Made by a program: the position numbers and the translations under genes
The notes under the pieces: model-generated
Database searches by the model: none
What the model saw: only the letters and a program-made list of their open reading frames with translations
Told to the model about the DNA's origin: nothing
Part shown: one piece after another, positions 1 through 9,508 of the stretch
Numbering within the stretch: the stretch's first letter is position 1
How the letters are laid out: every line of letters starts with the position of its first letter
NCBI GenBank assembly: GCA_015075075.1
Contig: JABTVA010000006.1
Span: forward strand, 62,001 to 126,000
Direction: 5' to 3'
DNA: 64,000 bases
DNA from: Deltaproteobacteria bacterium
GTDB lineage: Bacteria; Desulfobacterota; GWC2-55-46

Positions 1-758
1 CCGCCTTTTTCCATGCTGTCGTAGAGATGACCTATCGCCTTTTTCTTGGACGCGTCGTCGAAGTATATGAGCACGTTCCTGCAGAAGACTATGTCCATGC
101 CTCTGACCATCCTCGTCTCGTTCGCGTCGACGAGGTTTATCTTCTTGTAGCGTACGAGCGAGCGGGCCCTGCTGTTTATGGTGTACGTTTCGCCGCTGCC
201 GGTGAAGTATTTCCTTATGTACTCCTCCGGCGTGTTCCGGAGCGAATACTTGTCGTATACCCCGGCGGCTGCGGCCCTGAGCACGCCGTCGCTTATGTCG
301 CTACCGAGTATGTCGACGTTCCAGCCCCTCGTCAGCACCCCCTCCTCGTGGAGCATCATGGAGATTGTGAGCGGCTCCTCGCCAGTCGAGCACGCGGCGC
401 TCCAGACCCTGATGCTCCTGTCGGAGGCCCTGGACTTTTCCTCGATCACCTTGGAAACCACGCCCTTCCTGAAGGCCTCCAGCTGGGGGCCGTCCCTGAA
501 AAAGCTCGTCTCGTTCGTGACGACCGAATTGCAGAGAGCCTGCAGCTCGCGCTCCCTCTCGGCGTCGTAGGCGAGGAAATAGTAGTAGTCCTCGAAGGTC
601 TTCAGGTCCTTCAGCTCAAGCCTTCTCGCGAGCCTCGTCTCCAGGAGATACTTCTTGTTCTCGGGGAAGAAGGTCCCCGACCGCTTGTAGACGATGTCCC
701 GGAGGAGATAAAAGGTCTCGTCTGAGAGCTTTGGCTTATTTATTCCCAGAGTCAGCAC
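1..758 (-). CDS. cheR: Chemotaxis protein methyltransferase CheR (3' end outside window)
   Basis: CheR transfers methyl groups from S-adenosylmethionine to glutamates of chemoreceptors, for sensory adaptation in the cytoplasm. Translating the minus strand from a GTG at 758 gives a continuous frame of about 252 codons running off the left edge. The N-terminal helical domain contains the run YYYFLAYDAEREREL. The SAM-binding domain carries the family signature WSAACSTGEEP near residue 125 and the later segment DIVFCRNVLIYF. These two motifs together are diagnostic for CheR. The GTG start overlaps the last bases of the upstream HEAT-repeat gene, so the two are probably translationally coupled. 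Only the last part of the methyltransferase domain is missing. The family assignment is sure; the exact start is likely but not certain. Confidence 0.93.
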   Translation of the reverse strand, partial: MLTLGINKPKLSDETFYLLRDIVYKRSGTFFPENKKYLLETRLARRLELKDLKTFEDYYYFLAYDAERERELQALCNSVVTNETSFFRDGPQLEAFRKGVVSKVIEEKSRASDRSIRVWSAACSTGEEPLTISMMLHEEGVLTRGWNVDILGSDISDGVLRAAAAGVYDKYSLRNTPEEYIRKYFTGSGETYTINSRARSLVRYKKINLVDANETRMVRGMDIVFCRNVLIYFDDASKKKAIGHLYDSMEKG

Positions 759-2677
759 CTAAGCGTTTCGATGGCGCTCTCGACCGCCCCCCTTACGCTG
801 GGGTCCGGATGGTTTACGAACTGCTCGAGCGCGCCGATAGCGCCTGTTGCGCCGAGCCTCTCGAGGGCCCTGGCCGCAGCCGCCTTCACCGGCGCCTCGT
901 CCTTTATGAGCTTTTCTATTATGAGGCCCTCGATATCGTGCTCGCCCAGTTCCCCGAGAAGCAGCACCGAGTGGTACCTCACCCATATGTTCCTGTCCTT
1001 CAGCGACCGGACCAGCGCGGATTTGATCTTCTCGCCGCTCCAGCCGTTCAGGCCCTTCAGGACCGACAGCTTCACCTCGTCGCTGTCGTCCGCGAGCCCC
1101 TCTATGAGGACGTCTATCGCGAACGGGAGCCCGAGCCTTGCCATCGACTTGTACGCGGCCTTCCTGACGCCGGGGCATCTGTCCCGGGCGGCGGCCTTGA
1201 GCGCGTCGAGGGCCTTCTCGTCGCCGATGAGCCCCAGGCCCCTTGCACCCATCTCCCTCATCTGCTCGTTCGGGTCCTCGAGAAGGGACGTGAAACCCTT
1301 CCTTACCGAATCCGCGGGGATGAGCGCGAGGCTGTCCGTTATCTCCTCCATTACGTCCCTGTACGACTCCTTCCGCACCGCGTCGAAAAGCCTTGTGACG
1401 GCCGCCGGCCCGGCAAGAGATGCGAGCGCCCTCGCCGCGACCTTCCGGGTATGCCCGTCCGGGCCTTCGAGGAAATCATAGAGCACCTCTATGGAGCTGG
1501 TCGAACCTATGGCCTCGAGGGCCGCGACCACCTCGCGGAGCTCGTTCTTCCCGACCTTGCTCACGAGCTCCTTAAGCACCGGGACCGCGGCCACGGCCTT
1601 CATCTCGCCGAGCGCCTTGACCGTCAGCTTGAGGCTTTTGCCTCCCTTGTCGACCTTCTCCTTCAGGGCCGGCAGGAACCTCCGGCCCGAAACGCTGACT
1701 ATCGAATCGACCAGAAGCGCTTCGGTCTCCTCGTCAATGTCGTTCTGCTCCTCTATGTAGCTGAATATGCAGTCCAGCGCCTCGGGCAGCTTGAGGAGCG
1801 AAAGGCCCCTTATGGCCTTCAGCTGCCCGGCCCTGTCGGTCTCCTCGCCGAAATTCCTTGTCAGGAAGGCGAAATAGGTCTTCCTGAACTCCGGGCCCGG
1901 CCTGAAGTCCGACCCTGCCGAGAAGACCTTTTCGAGGAGCTCGACTATCGCCCCGGTGCTGAAGTCCTTCCCCTTCCGCACCATCGGCTCGAGCTTCTGG
2001 AGGACCGCGGACGCGTCAACGGCGGAAGCCATCTTCGCTACGGCGTCGATGGCCGCCTCCTTTATAAGCCCGGAGTCCGTCTCGGTCATCCTCATGAGCG
2101 GCTGAAGGGCCCGCCTGTCCTGCATGAGGCCGAGTCCTTCGATTGCGGAAAACTTGACCCATTCCTCGGGGTCCTCGAGCGCGTTAAGTAGCTCTGGGAC
2201 CGACTCCTGGTCCCTCAGCTTCCCGAGGCATACCGCGGCCGAGGCCCTGACGTTCGGGTTTTCGTGCCTGATGAGCGGATAAAGGAGGCTCAGGAACCCG
2301 TCGTTCCTGGTATTGGAAATTATGTCGATGGCGAACTTGACCACGTCCTGGTCGCTGTCCTTCAGGAGGGTCGCGATCGCCGACGAGGCGTCCTGCCCCA
2401 GGAGCTCTAATATCTCTATGCCGATGTTCCTTATGGCCGCGCTCGAATCCCTAAGGAGCGGCACCATGGCATCGGCGACCTCCGGGCCCCCGATCGAGGA
2501 CAGGGCATTAAGGGCAGCCTCCCTCACGCCAGGGTCACCGTCCCTCAACGCCTCAGTAAGGGCGGGCACGAACTGGCCAAGCCTGCCCTCCTCGACCCTC
2601 TCGCAGGCGTCCCTTCTCAGGCAGGGGTCCTGGGAGGCGAGCATTTCCCTCAGGGAATCGATATCGACGTTTTCCAT
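752..2677 (-). CDS. HEAT-repeat scaffold protein
   Basis: A 641-residue protein built almost entirely of about 30-residue alpha-helical HEAT/PBS-lyase-type repeats. Recurring units look like DPxxxVRxAAxxALxxLG, for example near residues 40-60, 120-165 and 470-500. No signal peptide, membrane span or catalytic motif is visible, so it is probably a cytoplasmic protein-binding scaffold. The ATG at 2677 follows an AAGGGGTGG ribosome site at good spacing; a GTG two codons upstream is less likely. Its 3' end overlaps cheR, which suggests a role in chemotaxis signalling or in organising the chemotaxis proteins. That role is inference from position only. The repeat class is certain and the function is unknown. 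Confidence 0.85.
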   Translation of the reverse strand: MENVDIDSLREMLASQDPCLRRDACERVEEGRLGQFVPALTEALRDGDPGVREAALNALSSIGGPEVADAMVPLLRDSSAAIRNIGIEILELLGQDASSAIATLLKDSDQDVVKFAIDIISNTRNDGFLSLLYPLIRHENPNVRASAAVCLGKLRDQESVPELLNALEDPEEWVKFSAIEGLGLMQDRRALQPLMRMTETDSGLIKEAAIDAVAKMASAVDASAVLQKLEPMVRKGKDFSTGAIVELLEKVFSAGSDFRPGPEFRKTYFAFLTRNFGEETDRAGQLKAIRGLSLLKLPEALDCIFSYIEEQNDIDEETEALLVDSIVSVSGRRFLPALKEKVDKGGKSLKLTVKALGEMKAVAAVPVLKELVSKVGKNELREVVAALEAIGSTSSIEVLYDFLEGPDGHTRKVAARALASLAGPAAVTRLFDAVRKESYRDVMEEITDSLALIPADSVRKGFTSLLEDPNEQMREMGARGLGLIGDEKALDALKAAARDRCPGVRKAAYKSMARLGLPFAIDVLIEGLADDSDEVKLSVLKGLNGWSGEKIKSALVRSLKDRNIWVRYHSVLLLGELGEHDIEGLIIEKLIKDEAPVKAAAARALERLGATGAIGALEQFVNHPDPSVRGAVESAIETLRC

Positions 2678-2692
2678 AACCACCCCTTCATG

Positions 2693-2720
2693 TTATCGGG
2701 TAAAAGGCAGTTTTCCTTTA
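2693..2720 (-). promoter_or_regulatory. Possible sigma-28 (FliA) promoter before the HEAT-cheR pair
   Basis: On the minus strand TAAAGGAA is followed after 12 bases by CCCGATAA, close to the sigma-28 pattern TAAAGTTT-N11-GCCGATAA. It lies directly upstream of the HEAT gene. The spacer is one base long, and the predicted transcript start falls very close to the ribosome site, so this is tentative. Confidence 0.3.
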
Positions 2721-2754
2721 ATTTATTCGAAAAAGGCCGGCTTCAGAACCTGAT

Positions 2755-2866
2755 GTTTTTCCGCCTTCCATGAAAGCCGGAAATATTAAAGCGAAACATA
2801 TACGTGAATATGTGAGCTTTTTTATTCGTCCACGCAGAGTCAGGGGAAAAATAGCAATTTTTTGTG
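2755..2866 (-). repeat. 3'-end inverted-repeat element, copy A (after fliA)
   Basis: This is one of four related elements of about 100-130 bp. Shared blocks in plus-strand order are a GCCGG(G)AATA-like left stem, AAGCGGAACATATA-like and GAATATGTGAGC segments, TTTTTATTC, then CGCAGAGTC, (G)GGGAAAAA and CAATTTT. It ends 13 bases from the fliA stop codon. The left outer arm is poorly preserved here. It may form a long hairpin at the end of the fliL-fliA transcript. Confidence 0.75.
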
Positions 2867-2878
2867 TTGCCAGAAGTG

Positions 2879-3601
2879 TTAAAGGGTCCTTTTAAGCCTC
2901 CCCTTGAGCCTGTGCATGGTCTGGCTGTGGAGCTGGCAGACGCGGGACTCGGTTATGTCCAGGACCTTGCCGATTTCCTTCAAGGTAAGCTCGTCGTAAT
3001 AGTAAAGCGATATTATGAGCTTTTCCTTGTCCGGGAGCGTTTCCACGGCCTCGGCCACCTTCTTCTTTATCTGCTCGAGCTTGATGAGCTGCATGGGGTC
3101 GGTGCCGTCGGGGTCCTTTATGCATTCGAGTATGTTCATCCCCTCGTCGTGGCTCAAGCCGAGGTCCTCGAGGTTCAGAACGCTCACCGCGCTCACCTGG
3201 CTCAACATGCTGTTGAGCTCGTCGGTCGAGATCTCTAGGAACCTGGCCACCTCCTCGGTCTCGGCGGGCCGCCCGGTCTTCCTCTCGATCTGGTCGTACG
3301 CCTTTTCGAGCTGGTTCGACTTGTCCCTCATGGACCTCGTCATCCAGTCCATGCTCCGGAGCTCGTCCATTATCGCCCCCCGTATCCTGATGGAAGCGTA
3401 GGTATTGAACTGGACGCCCTTCGCGGAGTCGAACCTGTCGATGGACTCGAGGAGCCCGATGGTGCCGGCGCTTATGAGGTCGTTCACGTCGATGTGCGGC
3501 GGGAGGTTCACCGCGACCTGGTACGCTATTATCTTCACCAGGTGTATGTTCTCCTCAAGCAGCCTGTCTCTCTCAGTCTTCACGTTCTGCATGGTGGTCA
3601 T
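2879..3601 (-). CDS. fliA: Flagellar sigma factor FliA (sigma-28)
   Basis: An RNA polymerase sigma factor of the FliA/WhiG class that directs late flagellar and chemotaxis promoters. At 240 residues it matches the family. Region 2 carries the core-binding and -10 recognition segment (FDSAKGVQFNTYASIRIRGA, near residues 58-77). Region 4 has a helix-turn-helix, LTLKEIGKVLDITESRV, near the C-terminus. It is the last gene of the fliL-to-fliA unit, 17 bases after flhG, a common end position for this operon. Its activity is normally held back by the anti-sigma factor FlgM, which is not seen here. A sigma-28-like site sits ahead of the downstream HEAT-cheR pair. The assignment is very secure. Confidence 0.96.
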   Translation of the reverse strand: MTTMQNVKTERDRLLEENIHLVKIIAYQVAVNLPPHIDVNDLISAGTIGLLESIDRFDSAKGVQFNTYASIRIRGAIMDELRSMDWMTRSMRDKSNQLEKAYDQIERKTGRPAETEEVARFLEISTDELNSMLSQVSAVSVLNLEDLGLSHDEGMNILECIKDPDGTDPMQLIKLEQIKKKVAEAVETLPDKEKLIISLYYYDELTLKEIGKVLDITESRVCQLHSQTMHRLKGRLKRTL

Positions 3602-3618
3602 ATGCCTGCCCTTCTTTT

Positions 3619-4476
3619 TCAGATATTCCGGTCCAGGAACTGTCTCCAGAAAAACTGCATCCCGCCCTTAAGAGCGCCCTCTGCCGGCGCTTCGCTTATC
3701 TCCCTCGCTATCTCCTCGTAGCACTGGCAGGCCTTGGACCCCGGAAAGAGCTCCATGACCGCCTTCTGCCTGGCGACGGATTTCTGGACGTTCTCGTCCA
3801 GGAGAACGCAGCCGATATACTCAACCGAGATGCTCAGGAACCTTTCAGCCGCGAGGCTTATCTTCCTGTAGACCTCGATCCCCTCCTTCCGGTTCCTGGC
3901 CTCGTTCACGAGGAGCTTGAACCTCCTCTCTCCGTGCTTGTGGAGGAGGACCTTCATGAGCGCGTAGGCGTCGGTGATGGAGGTCGGCTCCGGGGTGACC
4001 ACCACCATTATCTCCTGTGCCGCCATGTTGAAGAAAAGTACGTTGTCGGAGATGCCGGCCCCGGTGTCGATTATCATGATGTCGAACTCGGACTCGAGCG
4101 TTTCCAGGTGCGAGGCGAGCGCGAGACGCTCCTCGGCGGACAGGCTCGTAAGCTCCTGCACGCCGGAGCTCGCCGGGAGTATCTTTATGCCGCCGGGGCC
4201 GTCGGCCAGGACCTCCTTTATGTTCCTTTCGCCGCGGAGGAGGTGCCCGATATTGTACCTGGGCGCGAGCCCAAGGAGCACGTCGAGGTTCCCGAGCCCG
4301 AGGTCCGCGTCAAGCAAAAGCACCCTCTTTCCCATCCGCGTAAACGCTATCGCAAGGTTCACCACCGAATTGGTCTTCCCGACGCCGCCCTTTCCGCTGC
4401 TGACCGAGATGACCCTCGTCTCCCTGGCCGCCGGGTTCGCCTGGGCGTACTTCATTAAAGTAACTGCCTGGTCCAT
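3619..4476 (-). CDS. flhG: Flagellar number regulator FlhG (MinD-like ATPase)
   Basis: A 285-residue ParA/MinD-type ATPase, also called FleN or YlxH, that limits flagellar number and stimulates the FlhF GTPase. The deviant Walker A motif SGKGGVGKT lies at residues 27-35 and a DADLGLGN switch near 57-64. The N-terminus has the DQAxxLMKYA helix that resembles the FlhF-activating motif of this family. A hydrophobic DIMIIDTGAGI strand supports the MinD fold. It lies directly after flhF, as in polar flagellates. The flhF-flhG pair is the best local clue that this organism has few, polar flagella. Confidence 0.95.
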   Translation of the reverse strand: MDQAVTLMKYAQANPAARETRVISVSSGKGGVGKTNSVVNLAIAFTRMGKRVLLLDADLGLGNLDVLLGLAPRYNIGHLLRGERNIKEVLADGPGGIKILPASSGVQELTSLSAEERLALASHLETLESEFDIMIIDTGAGISDNVLFFNMAAQEIMVVVTPEPTSITDAYALMKVLLHKHGERRFKLLVNEARNRKEGIEVYRKISLAAERFLSISVEYIGCVLLDENVQKSVARQKAVMELFPGSKACQCYEEIAREISEAPAEGALKGGMQFFWRQFLDRNI

Positions 4477-4489
4477 TCAATCCTTCTCC

Positions 4490-5602
4490 TTAATTCGGCA
4501 TGATGAACTTCACGAGATTTTCCCTGGAGGCGGGCTCCAGGTCTTCCGGCACCCGCGACCCGGTCGAAAGGTACGCGACCGGCTTCCTCGCGAGCATCAT
4601 GGCATTCAGTATCGGCCCGTGGGCCTCGCCCTCGTCGAGGCGCGTAAAAGAGAGCGAGTCTATGGGCAGGGCAGTGAAGCCCTTCACGGCGTCGTACATG
4701 GCCCCGTCTCTTGTCTGGGAATTGAGGACGAGGTTGAACCTTATCGAAGGCGAAGCCCCGGCAATGTCATGGAGCTCCTTCATGCGTGCCTGGTCCTTCT
4801 GGCTCCTCCCGGCGGTATCGACGAGGACCAGGTCCTTGTCCCTGTGCACGCTCAAAATGGCCTTCAGCTCGCCGGGGTCCCTCGCGACGTCCACGGGCAC
4901 GCCCATGAGCTTGCCGTAGATGCGGAGCTGCTCCGCAGCCGCTATCCTGTACGTGTCCATGGTCACGAGGGCCATGCTCTTTTTTTTCCTGAGGGCGTTA
5001 AGGGCCGCGAGCTTTGCTATAGTGGTGGTCTTCCCGACGCCGGACGGCCCGATGAAGGCTACGACTCCCTTTTCCGAGAGCGGGTCAGCAACCGCCAGCC
5101 TTTCGTACACCTTCTCCCTTATGCAGGACTTGAGGTATGCTATGTCGGACGCCTTGTCCCTGGCCACGCCGCCGAGGGTATTGAGGAGTATCTTTCTCGC
5201 GAGCCTCCTGTCTATGCCGTTTGCGGCAAGGTTCTCCTCGAGCCTCCTGAAGACGTCTGAGACAGGGCTACCGGTATTGGAGACCACCGCCATGCAGAGC
5301 CTTTTAAGCTCTTTAAGCTCCCCCAGCTCCTTCCTGAGCTCTTCTGCCAGCAGGTCCGGGCGACCATCAGGGACAGCTGCATTTCCGCCTGCCGGGGACT
5401 TACCCGGACCTGCGCTCACATCGTTCTTTTCAATGTCCAGCGAAACCGGGGCTGAAAGGTCGTAGTCGACCGCTGCCACGACCTCGTGCCGCCCTGCGCC
5501 GAGCCGCTTGGTGGAGAGTATCAGGGCGTTCTCCCCGAACTCCTCCTTTACGGCCTTGATCGCCTCCCTAACCGTTACGCCGGTGAACCTTTTTATCCTC
5601 AT
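4490..5602 (-). CDS. flhF: Flagellar biosynthesis GTPase FlhF
   Basis: A signal-recognition-particle-type GTPase that recruits early flagellar parts to the cell pole. Length is 370 residues. It opens with the family-specific MRIKRFTGVTVREAI segment. A variable linker follows, then the NG domain with Walker A GPSGVGKTTT at 185-194 and the G3 motif DTAGRS at 262-267. A LSFTRLDEG segment near residue 320 is the G4-like region. It sits two bases upstream of the flhA stop-to-start junction and ahead of flhG in the same operon. The assignment is secure. Confidence 0.95.
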   Translation of the reverse strand: MRIKRFTGVTVREAIKAVKEEFGENALILSTKRLGAGRHEVVAAVDYDLSAPVSLDIEKNDVSAGPGKSPAGGNAAVPDGRPDLLAEELRKELGELKELKRLCMAVVSNTGSPVSDVFRRLEENLAANGIDRRLARKILLNTLGGVARDKASDIAYLKSCIREKVYERLAVADPLSEKGVVAFIGPSGVGKTTTIAKLAALNALRKKKSMALVTMDTYRIAAAEQLRIYGKLMGVPVDVARDPGELKAILSVHRDKDLVLVDTAGRSQKDQARMKELHDIAGASPSIRFNLVLNSQTRDGAMYDAVKGFTALPIDSLSFTRLDEGEAHGPILNAMMLARKPVAYLSTGSRVPEDLEPASRENLVKFIMPN

Positions 5603-5603
5603 G

Positions 5604-7664
5604 CTACAACCTCACCACTTTTAATGTCTGGACCCTTGCGTTTCCGGCAATTTCGTTATGGGAAAGGATGGATACCGCCGGGAAGACCCTCTCGGTAAGC
5701 CTCCTTACGAACCTTCTCGTCTGGTGGGAGACGAGGAGCACCGGCTGGTGCCCCTTGGACATCGTCTCTTCGAGCCCCTCCTTGAGCCTCGAAAGTATCC
5801 GCTGCGCGAGCCCCGGCTCTATGGTGAGGAAAGAGCCCTGCGGAGTCTCGTGGACCGACTTCGTTATCGCCTCCTCTATCTCGTGGCTGAGGGATATGGC
5901 CTGTATCGTGGAGTCGCCGGATATGTGGCTTTTCGTAATCTGTCTCGCGAGCCCCATCCTCACGTATTCGGTGAGGAGGTCGGTGTCTTTTGTTATCGGG
6001 GCGTAGTCGGCCAGGGTCTCGAGTATGGTCTGCAGGTCCCTTACCGATATCCTCTCCTTCAGGAGGTTCTGTAGGACCTTCTGCACGGCGCCGAGGCTCA
6101 GCAGCCCCGGCACCAGCTCCTCGACGACCTTCGGGTGGGTCTTCGCCACCCTGTCTATGAGGGACTGCACCTCCTGGCGCCCGAGTATCTCGTTCGCGTA
6201 GCTCCTTATGACCTCGGTAACGTGCGTCGCGACTATGGCCGAATGGTTTACGACGGTATAGCCCATGAGCTGCGCCCTCTCGACCTGCGCGTCAGCAACC
6301 CATATGGAGGGGAGGCCGAATGCCGGGTCGGTCGTCGCAACCCCTTTAGAAACCCGGCTGGGCGTTGCGGTCTATTGAAGGTACCCGGCGAGAGCTCACT
6401 TTTGCGACCTCAACGCGCACGGGAACACGTACTCGGAGGGCTTAAGCTGCAGATTGTCCTTTATGTGCACCGGAGGAACCATTATGCCCATGTCCTCGGC
6501 GAACTGCCTTCTTATGGCCTTTATCCTCTCCAGGAGCTCGCCGCCCTCGCTCGAATCCACGAGCGGGATGAGCCTGTAGCCGACTTCGAGGCTCAGGGTG
6601 TCTATGAGCGGCACCTCGTCGGTCGCCTCTTTGGCCGCCGGCTTGGCCTCGGCCGCCATCTTCTCGGTCTCTTCCGCCAGCTTTTCCTCCGCCGACCTGT
6701 AGACCAGGTAGCCGATAGCGCCGGTTATCGCCGAGAGCGTAAGGAAGGCCAGGTGCGGAAGGCCCGGGACCAGGCCGAAGACGAAGAGTATGGCCGCCGC
6801 TATGAAGAGCGGCTTGGGGCTCATGAGGAACTGCCTGCCGATCGAGTCGCTCAGGCCCGACTCCGAGCTTACGTTCGTGACGACGATACCCGCGGCGGTG
6901 GATATGATGAGGGCCGGTATTTGGGTGACCAGGCCGTCGCCGACCGTGAGGAGCGTGTAGGTCATTGCAGCCTCGCCGACAGGAAGCCCCTGCTGGAGGA
7001 CCCCGATTACCAGGCCGCCCGCGATGTTTATTAGTGTCATGAGGATGCCGGCTACCGCGTCTCCCCTCACGAACTTGCTTGCGCCGTCCATGGCCCCGTA
7101 GAAGTCCGACTCCTGCGAGACCTCTCTCCTACGCCTTCTCGCCTCCTCGTCGCCGATGAGCCCGGCGTTCAGGTCCGCGTCGATCGCCATCTGCTTGCCG
7201 GGCATGGCGTCCAGGGTGAACCTGGCCGCGACCTCGGCTATGCGCCCGGCGCCCTTTGTGATGACCACGAAGTTTATGATGACGAGTATCGAGAACACTA
7301 TGAAGCCGACGGCGTAGTTTCCGCCGACGACGAAATTCCCGAAGGCCATTATCACCTGGCCTGCCGCTGACGGGCCCTCGGCCCCGTGGAGGAGGATGAG
7401 CCTCGTTGACGCCACGTTCAGGGCGAGCCTGAAAAGGGTCGTGACCAGAAGGAGTATCGGAAAGGTCGAGAAATCGAGCGGCTTCTTTACGTATACGGCG
7501 ACGAGCAGGATGATTATCGCCGTGGTCACGTTGAACGTGAGGAGGAGGTCGAGCGCGATCGGCGGCACCGGCAGTATCATTATGAAGATGACCGCCACGA
7601 TGCCCGCGGGCAGCATCAGGTCCGAGCCCTTTTTCCAGAAAACCATGTCCCTCAATCCGGCCAT
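5604..7664 (-). pseudogene. flhA: FlhA, flagellar export gate, split by two frameshifts
   Basis: FlhA is the inner-membrane gate of the flagellar type III secretion system, about 690 residues long. The N-terminal membrane half reads intact from 7664 to about 6420 (family motif RFTLDAMPGKQMAIDADLNAG, shortened here). The cytoplasmic C-terminal half reads from MGYTVVNHSAIVATH at 6266. The missing linker is still legible between 6270 and 6420 by changing frame twice. One shift lies just after the KPSEYVF segment. The other is in a short G run before the ATTDPAFGLP segment. All neighbours are intact, so a consensus error is as likely as a true mutation. If the shifts are real, the cell would not export flagellin. 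Confidence 0.9.
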
Positions 7665-7670
7665 GAAACG

Positions 7671-8741
7671 CTATCTCCCTCTTTTTCCCTTGAGCCTGTA
7701 GACGTAGGCCAGGACCTCGGCCACGGCCTTGTACATGTTGACCGGCACCTCGGCGCCTATCTTGACCGCCTTGTAGAGGCCCCTTGCGAGGGGCTTATTC
7801 TCAAGCACAGGAACGCCGTGCTCCCGCGCCAGTTCCTTTATCTTTTCCGCTATGAGACCCGCGCCCTTTGCGACGACTACCGGCGCGTTCGACTTCGACC
7901 TGTCGTACTTCAGGGCGACCGCGATGTGCGTGGGGTTCGTTACCACGACGTCGGCCTTGGGCACGTCCTGCATCATTCTCTTCCGGGCCATGTCCCTCTG
8001 CATGGACTTTATCCGGGCCTTCACGATGGGGTCGCCCTCGGACTCCTTGTGCTCCTCTTTTATCTGCTGCTTGGTCATCCGGAGGCCCTTCTCGAAATTC
8101 CACCTCTGGAAGGCGTAGTCGATCACGGCTATCGCCGCTATCACCCAGACCGTCCTAAGCATGATTTTGAACGTGACCTGCCCGACGTACAAAACCGAGG
8201 CCGCGGAGTCCACGTCTATGAGGAAAGGGAGGTTCTCCCACTCGGCCTTCACGCTTGCGTAGACGACATACGTGAGAACCGAGATCTTGAGGACAGATTT
8301 CACCAGCTCGGCAAGCGAGTTCATGGAAAAGAGCTTTCCGAGCCCCGCTATCGGGTTTATCTTCTTGAAATCCGGCTCAAGGGGCTTGGTCGAGAGGTTG
8401 AAGCCGTTCTGGAGCACGTACGAAATGGCGCCGAAAAGGGGTATCGCGAGCGCCGGGGCGATGATTGCAAGGTATCTCCAGGACAGGTCCTGGAAGATCG
8501 TATGCACGTCCTTTACGGTAAGCTCGCCCCTGAAAAGGCCGAAGTACTTCCTCATCACCTCGGACATGCCCGAATACATCCAGGCCGAGGAAAAATAAAG
8601 GACGACTATCCCGGCGGTTATCATGAAGAGCGTGCTGACCTCGCGGGAGGTCGCAAAGCTCCCCTCCTGCCGGGCCTGCTCGCGCCTTCTGGATGTAGGT
8701 TGTTCTGTCCGTTCCTGGTCCTTGTCGTCGTCAGCCATCAC
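7671..8741 (-). CDS. flhB: Flagellar export switch protein FlhB
   Basis: An inner-membrane protein that switches the export apparatus from rod/hook to filament substrates by cleaving itself. It is 356 residues long, with a charged N-terminus (ERTEQPTSRRREQARQEG), four membrane segments and a cytoplasmic tail. The autocleavage site NPTH is at residues 269-272. It lies between flhA and fliR, with a 4-base overlap with fliR. All expected elements are present. Confidence 0.96.
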   Translation of the reverse strand: MMADDDKDQERTEQPTSRRREQARQEGSFATSREVSTLFMITAGIVVLYFSSAWMYSGMSEVMRKYFGLFRGELTVKDVHTIFQDLSWRYLAIIAPALAIPLFGAISYVLQNGFNLSTKPLEPDFKKINPIAGLGKLFSMNSLAELVKSVLKISVLTYVVYASVKAEWENLPFLIDVDSAASVLYVGQVTFKIMLRTVWVIAAIAVIDYAFQRWNFEKGLRMTKQQIKEEHKESEGDPIVKARIKSMQRDMARKRMMQDVPKADVVVTNPTHIAVALKYDRSKSNAPVVVAKGAGLIAEKIKELAREHGVPVLENKPLARGLYKAVKIGAEVPVNMYKAVAEVLAYVYRLKGKRGR

Positions 8742-9508
8742 ATCGCTCTCATGAGGTTAAATACGCCTGTCCACATCCTGTCGAAGACCGCCTGGACGGC
8801 GGTCCCGAATACCGGGAGGGACATGCTTATCACCAGGAAACCGGATATTATCGTCAGGGCGAACCCTATGACGAACATGTTTATCTGCGGCACCGTCCTC
8901 GCCATTATGCCGAGCGAGACGTTCACGAATATCAGCATCGCCACCACCGGGGCCGAAAACTTGAAGGCCAGGACGAATATTTCCCTCGAGAAAGCGACGA
9001 AACTCTCCATGAGCCCCGCCGAAAGGGTGAAGCTGAAGGGCGGTATGGAATCGAAGCTTTTCTGGAGGACCATGAGTACCATCAGGTGTCCGTTGACCGA
9101 AAGGAAGATGAGGAGAGTCAGGATGCTGAGGAATTTCCCGAGCACCGTCACCTGTGAGCTGTTCAGCGGGTCGTAGGCGCTCGCCATGCCTATGCCCATC
9201 TGGAACCCCGCGACCTGCCCCGCGAACTCTATGCCGGCGAGCACGAACCTTATCGCAAGCCCTATGGCGGCGCCTATCAAGACCTCTCCCGCTATGGCGA
9301 TAGCGAGGCCGACGAGTGTGGCAGGCATCGGGACCTGGGGCGTAAGGGGCGTAAGGAGAAGCGCCACCATGAGCGTAAGCCCGAGCTTCACCTGCATGGG
9401 CACGTTCAACGCCCCGAATATGGGGGCCGCAAGGAGTATCGAGCCTGTCCTCACCATTACGAAGAGGAAGGTCGAATAATTTGCCGCTATGTAGGTCGCG
9501 AATTCCAT
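8738..9508 (-). CDS. fliR: Flagellar export protein FliR
   Basis: A polytopic inner-membrane component of the flagellar export gate, assembling with FliP and FliQ. It has 256 residues, about six hydrophobic segments and the GFQMGIGMASAYDPLNSSQ stretch typical of FliR. The start codon shares one base with the fliQ stop (TAATG), showing tight coupling. The downstream flhB overlaps its end. Confidence 0.95.
   Translation of the reverse strand: MEFATYIAANYSTFLFVMVRTGSILLAAPIFGALNVPMQVKLGLTLMVALLLTPLTPQVPMPATLVGLAIAIAGEVLIGAAIGLAIRFVLAGIEFAGQVAGFQMGIGMASAYDPLNSSQVTVLGKFLSILTLLIFLSVNGHLMVLMVLQKSFDSIPPFSFTLSAGLMESFVAFSREIFVLAFKFSAPVVAMLIFVNVSLGIMARTVPQINMFVIGFALTIISGFLVISMSLPVFGTAVQAVFDRMWTGVFNLMRAM

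Noticed and set aside
731-2191. A 486-codon plus-strand open frame opposite the HEAT gene
   Set aside because: It is an antisense shadow from GC-rich codon bias; the encoded sequence has no family features, while the minus frame has clear repeats.
3974-5260. A 428-codon plus-strand open frame opposite flhG and flhF
   Set aside because: It covers two certain minus-strand genes and reads as biased composition.
6266-6420. Programmed frameshift or stop read-through in flhA
   Set aside because: No slippery heptamer with a following structure is evident, and two separate shifts are needed; FlhA is not known to use recoding.
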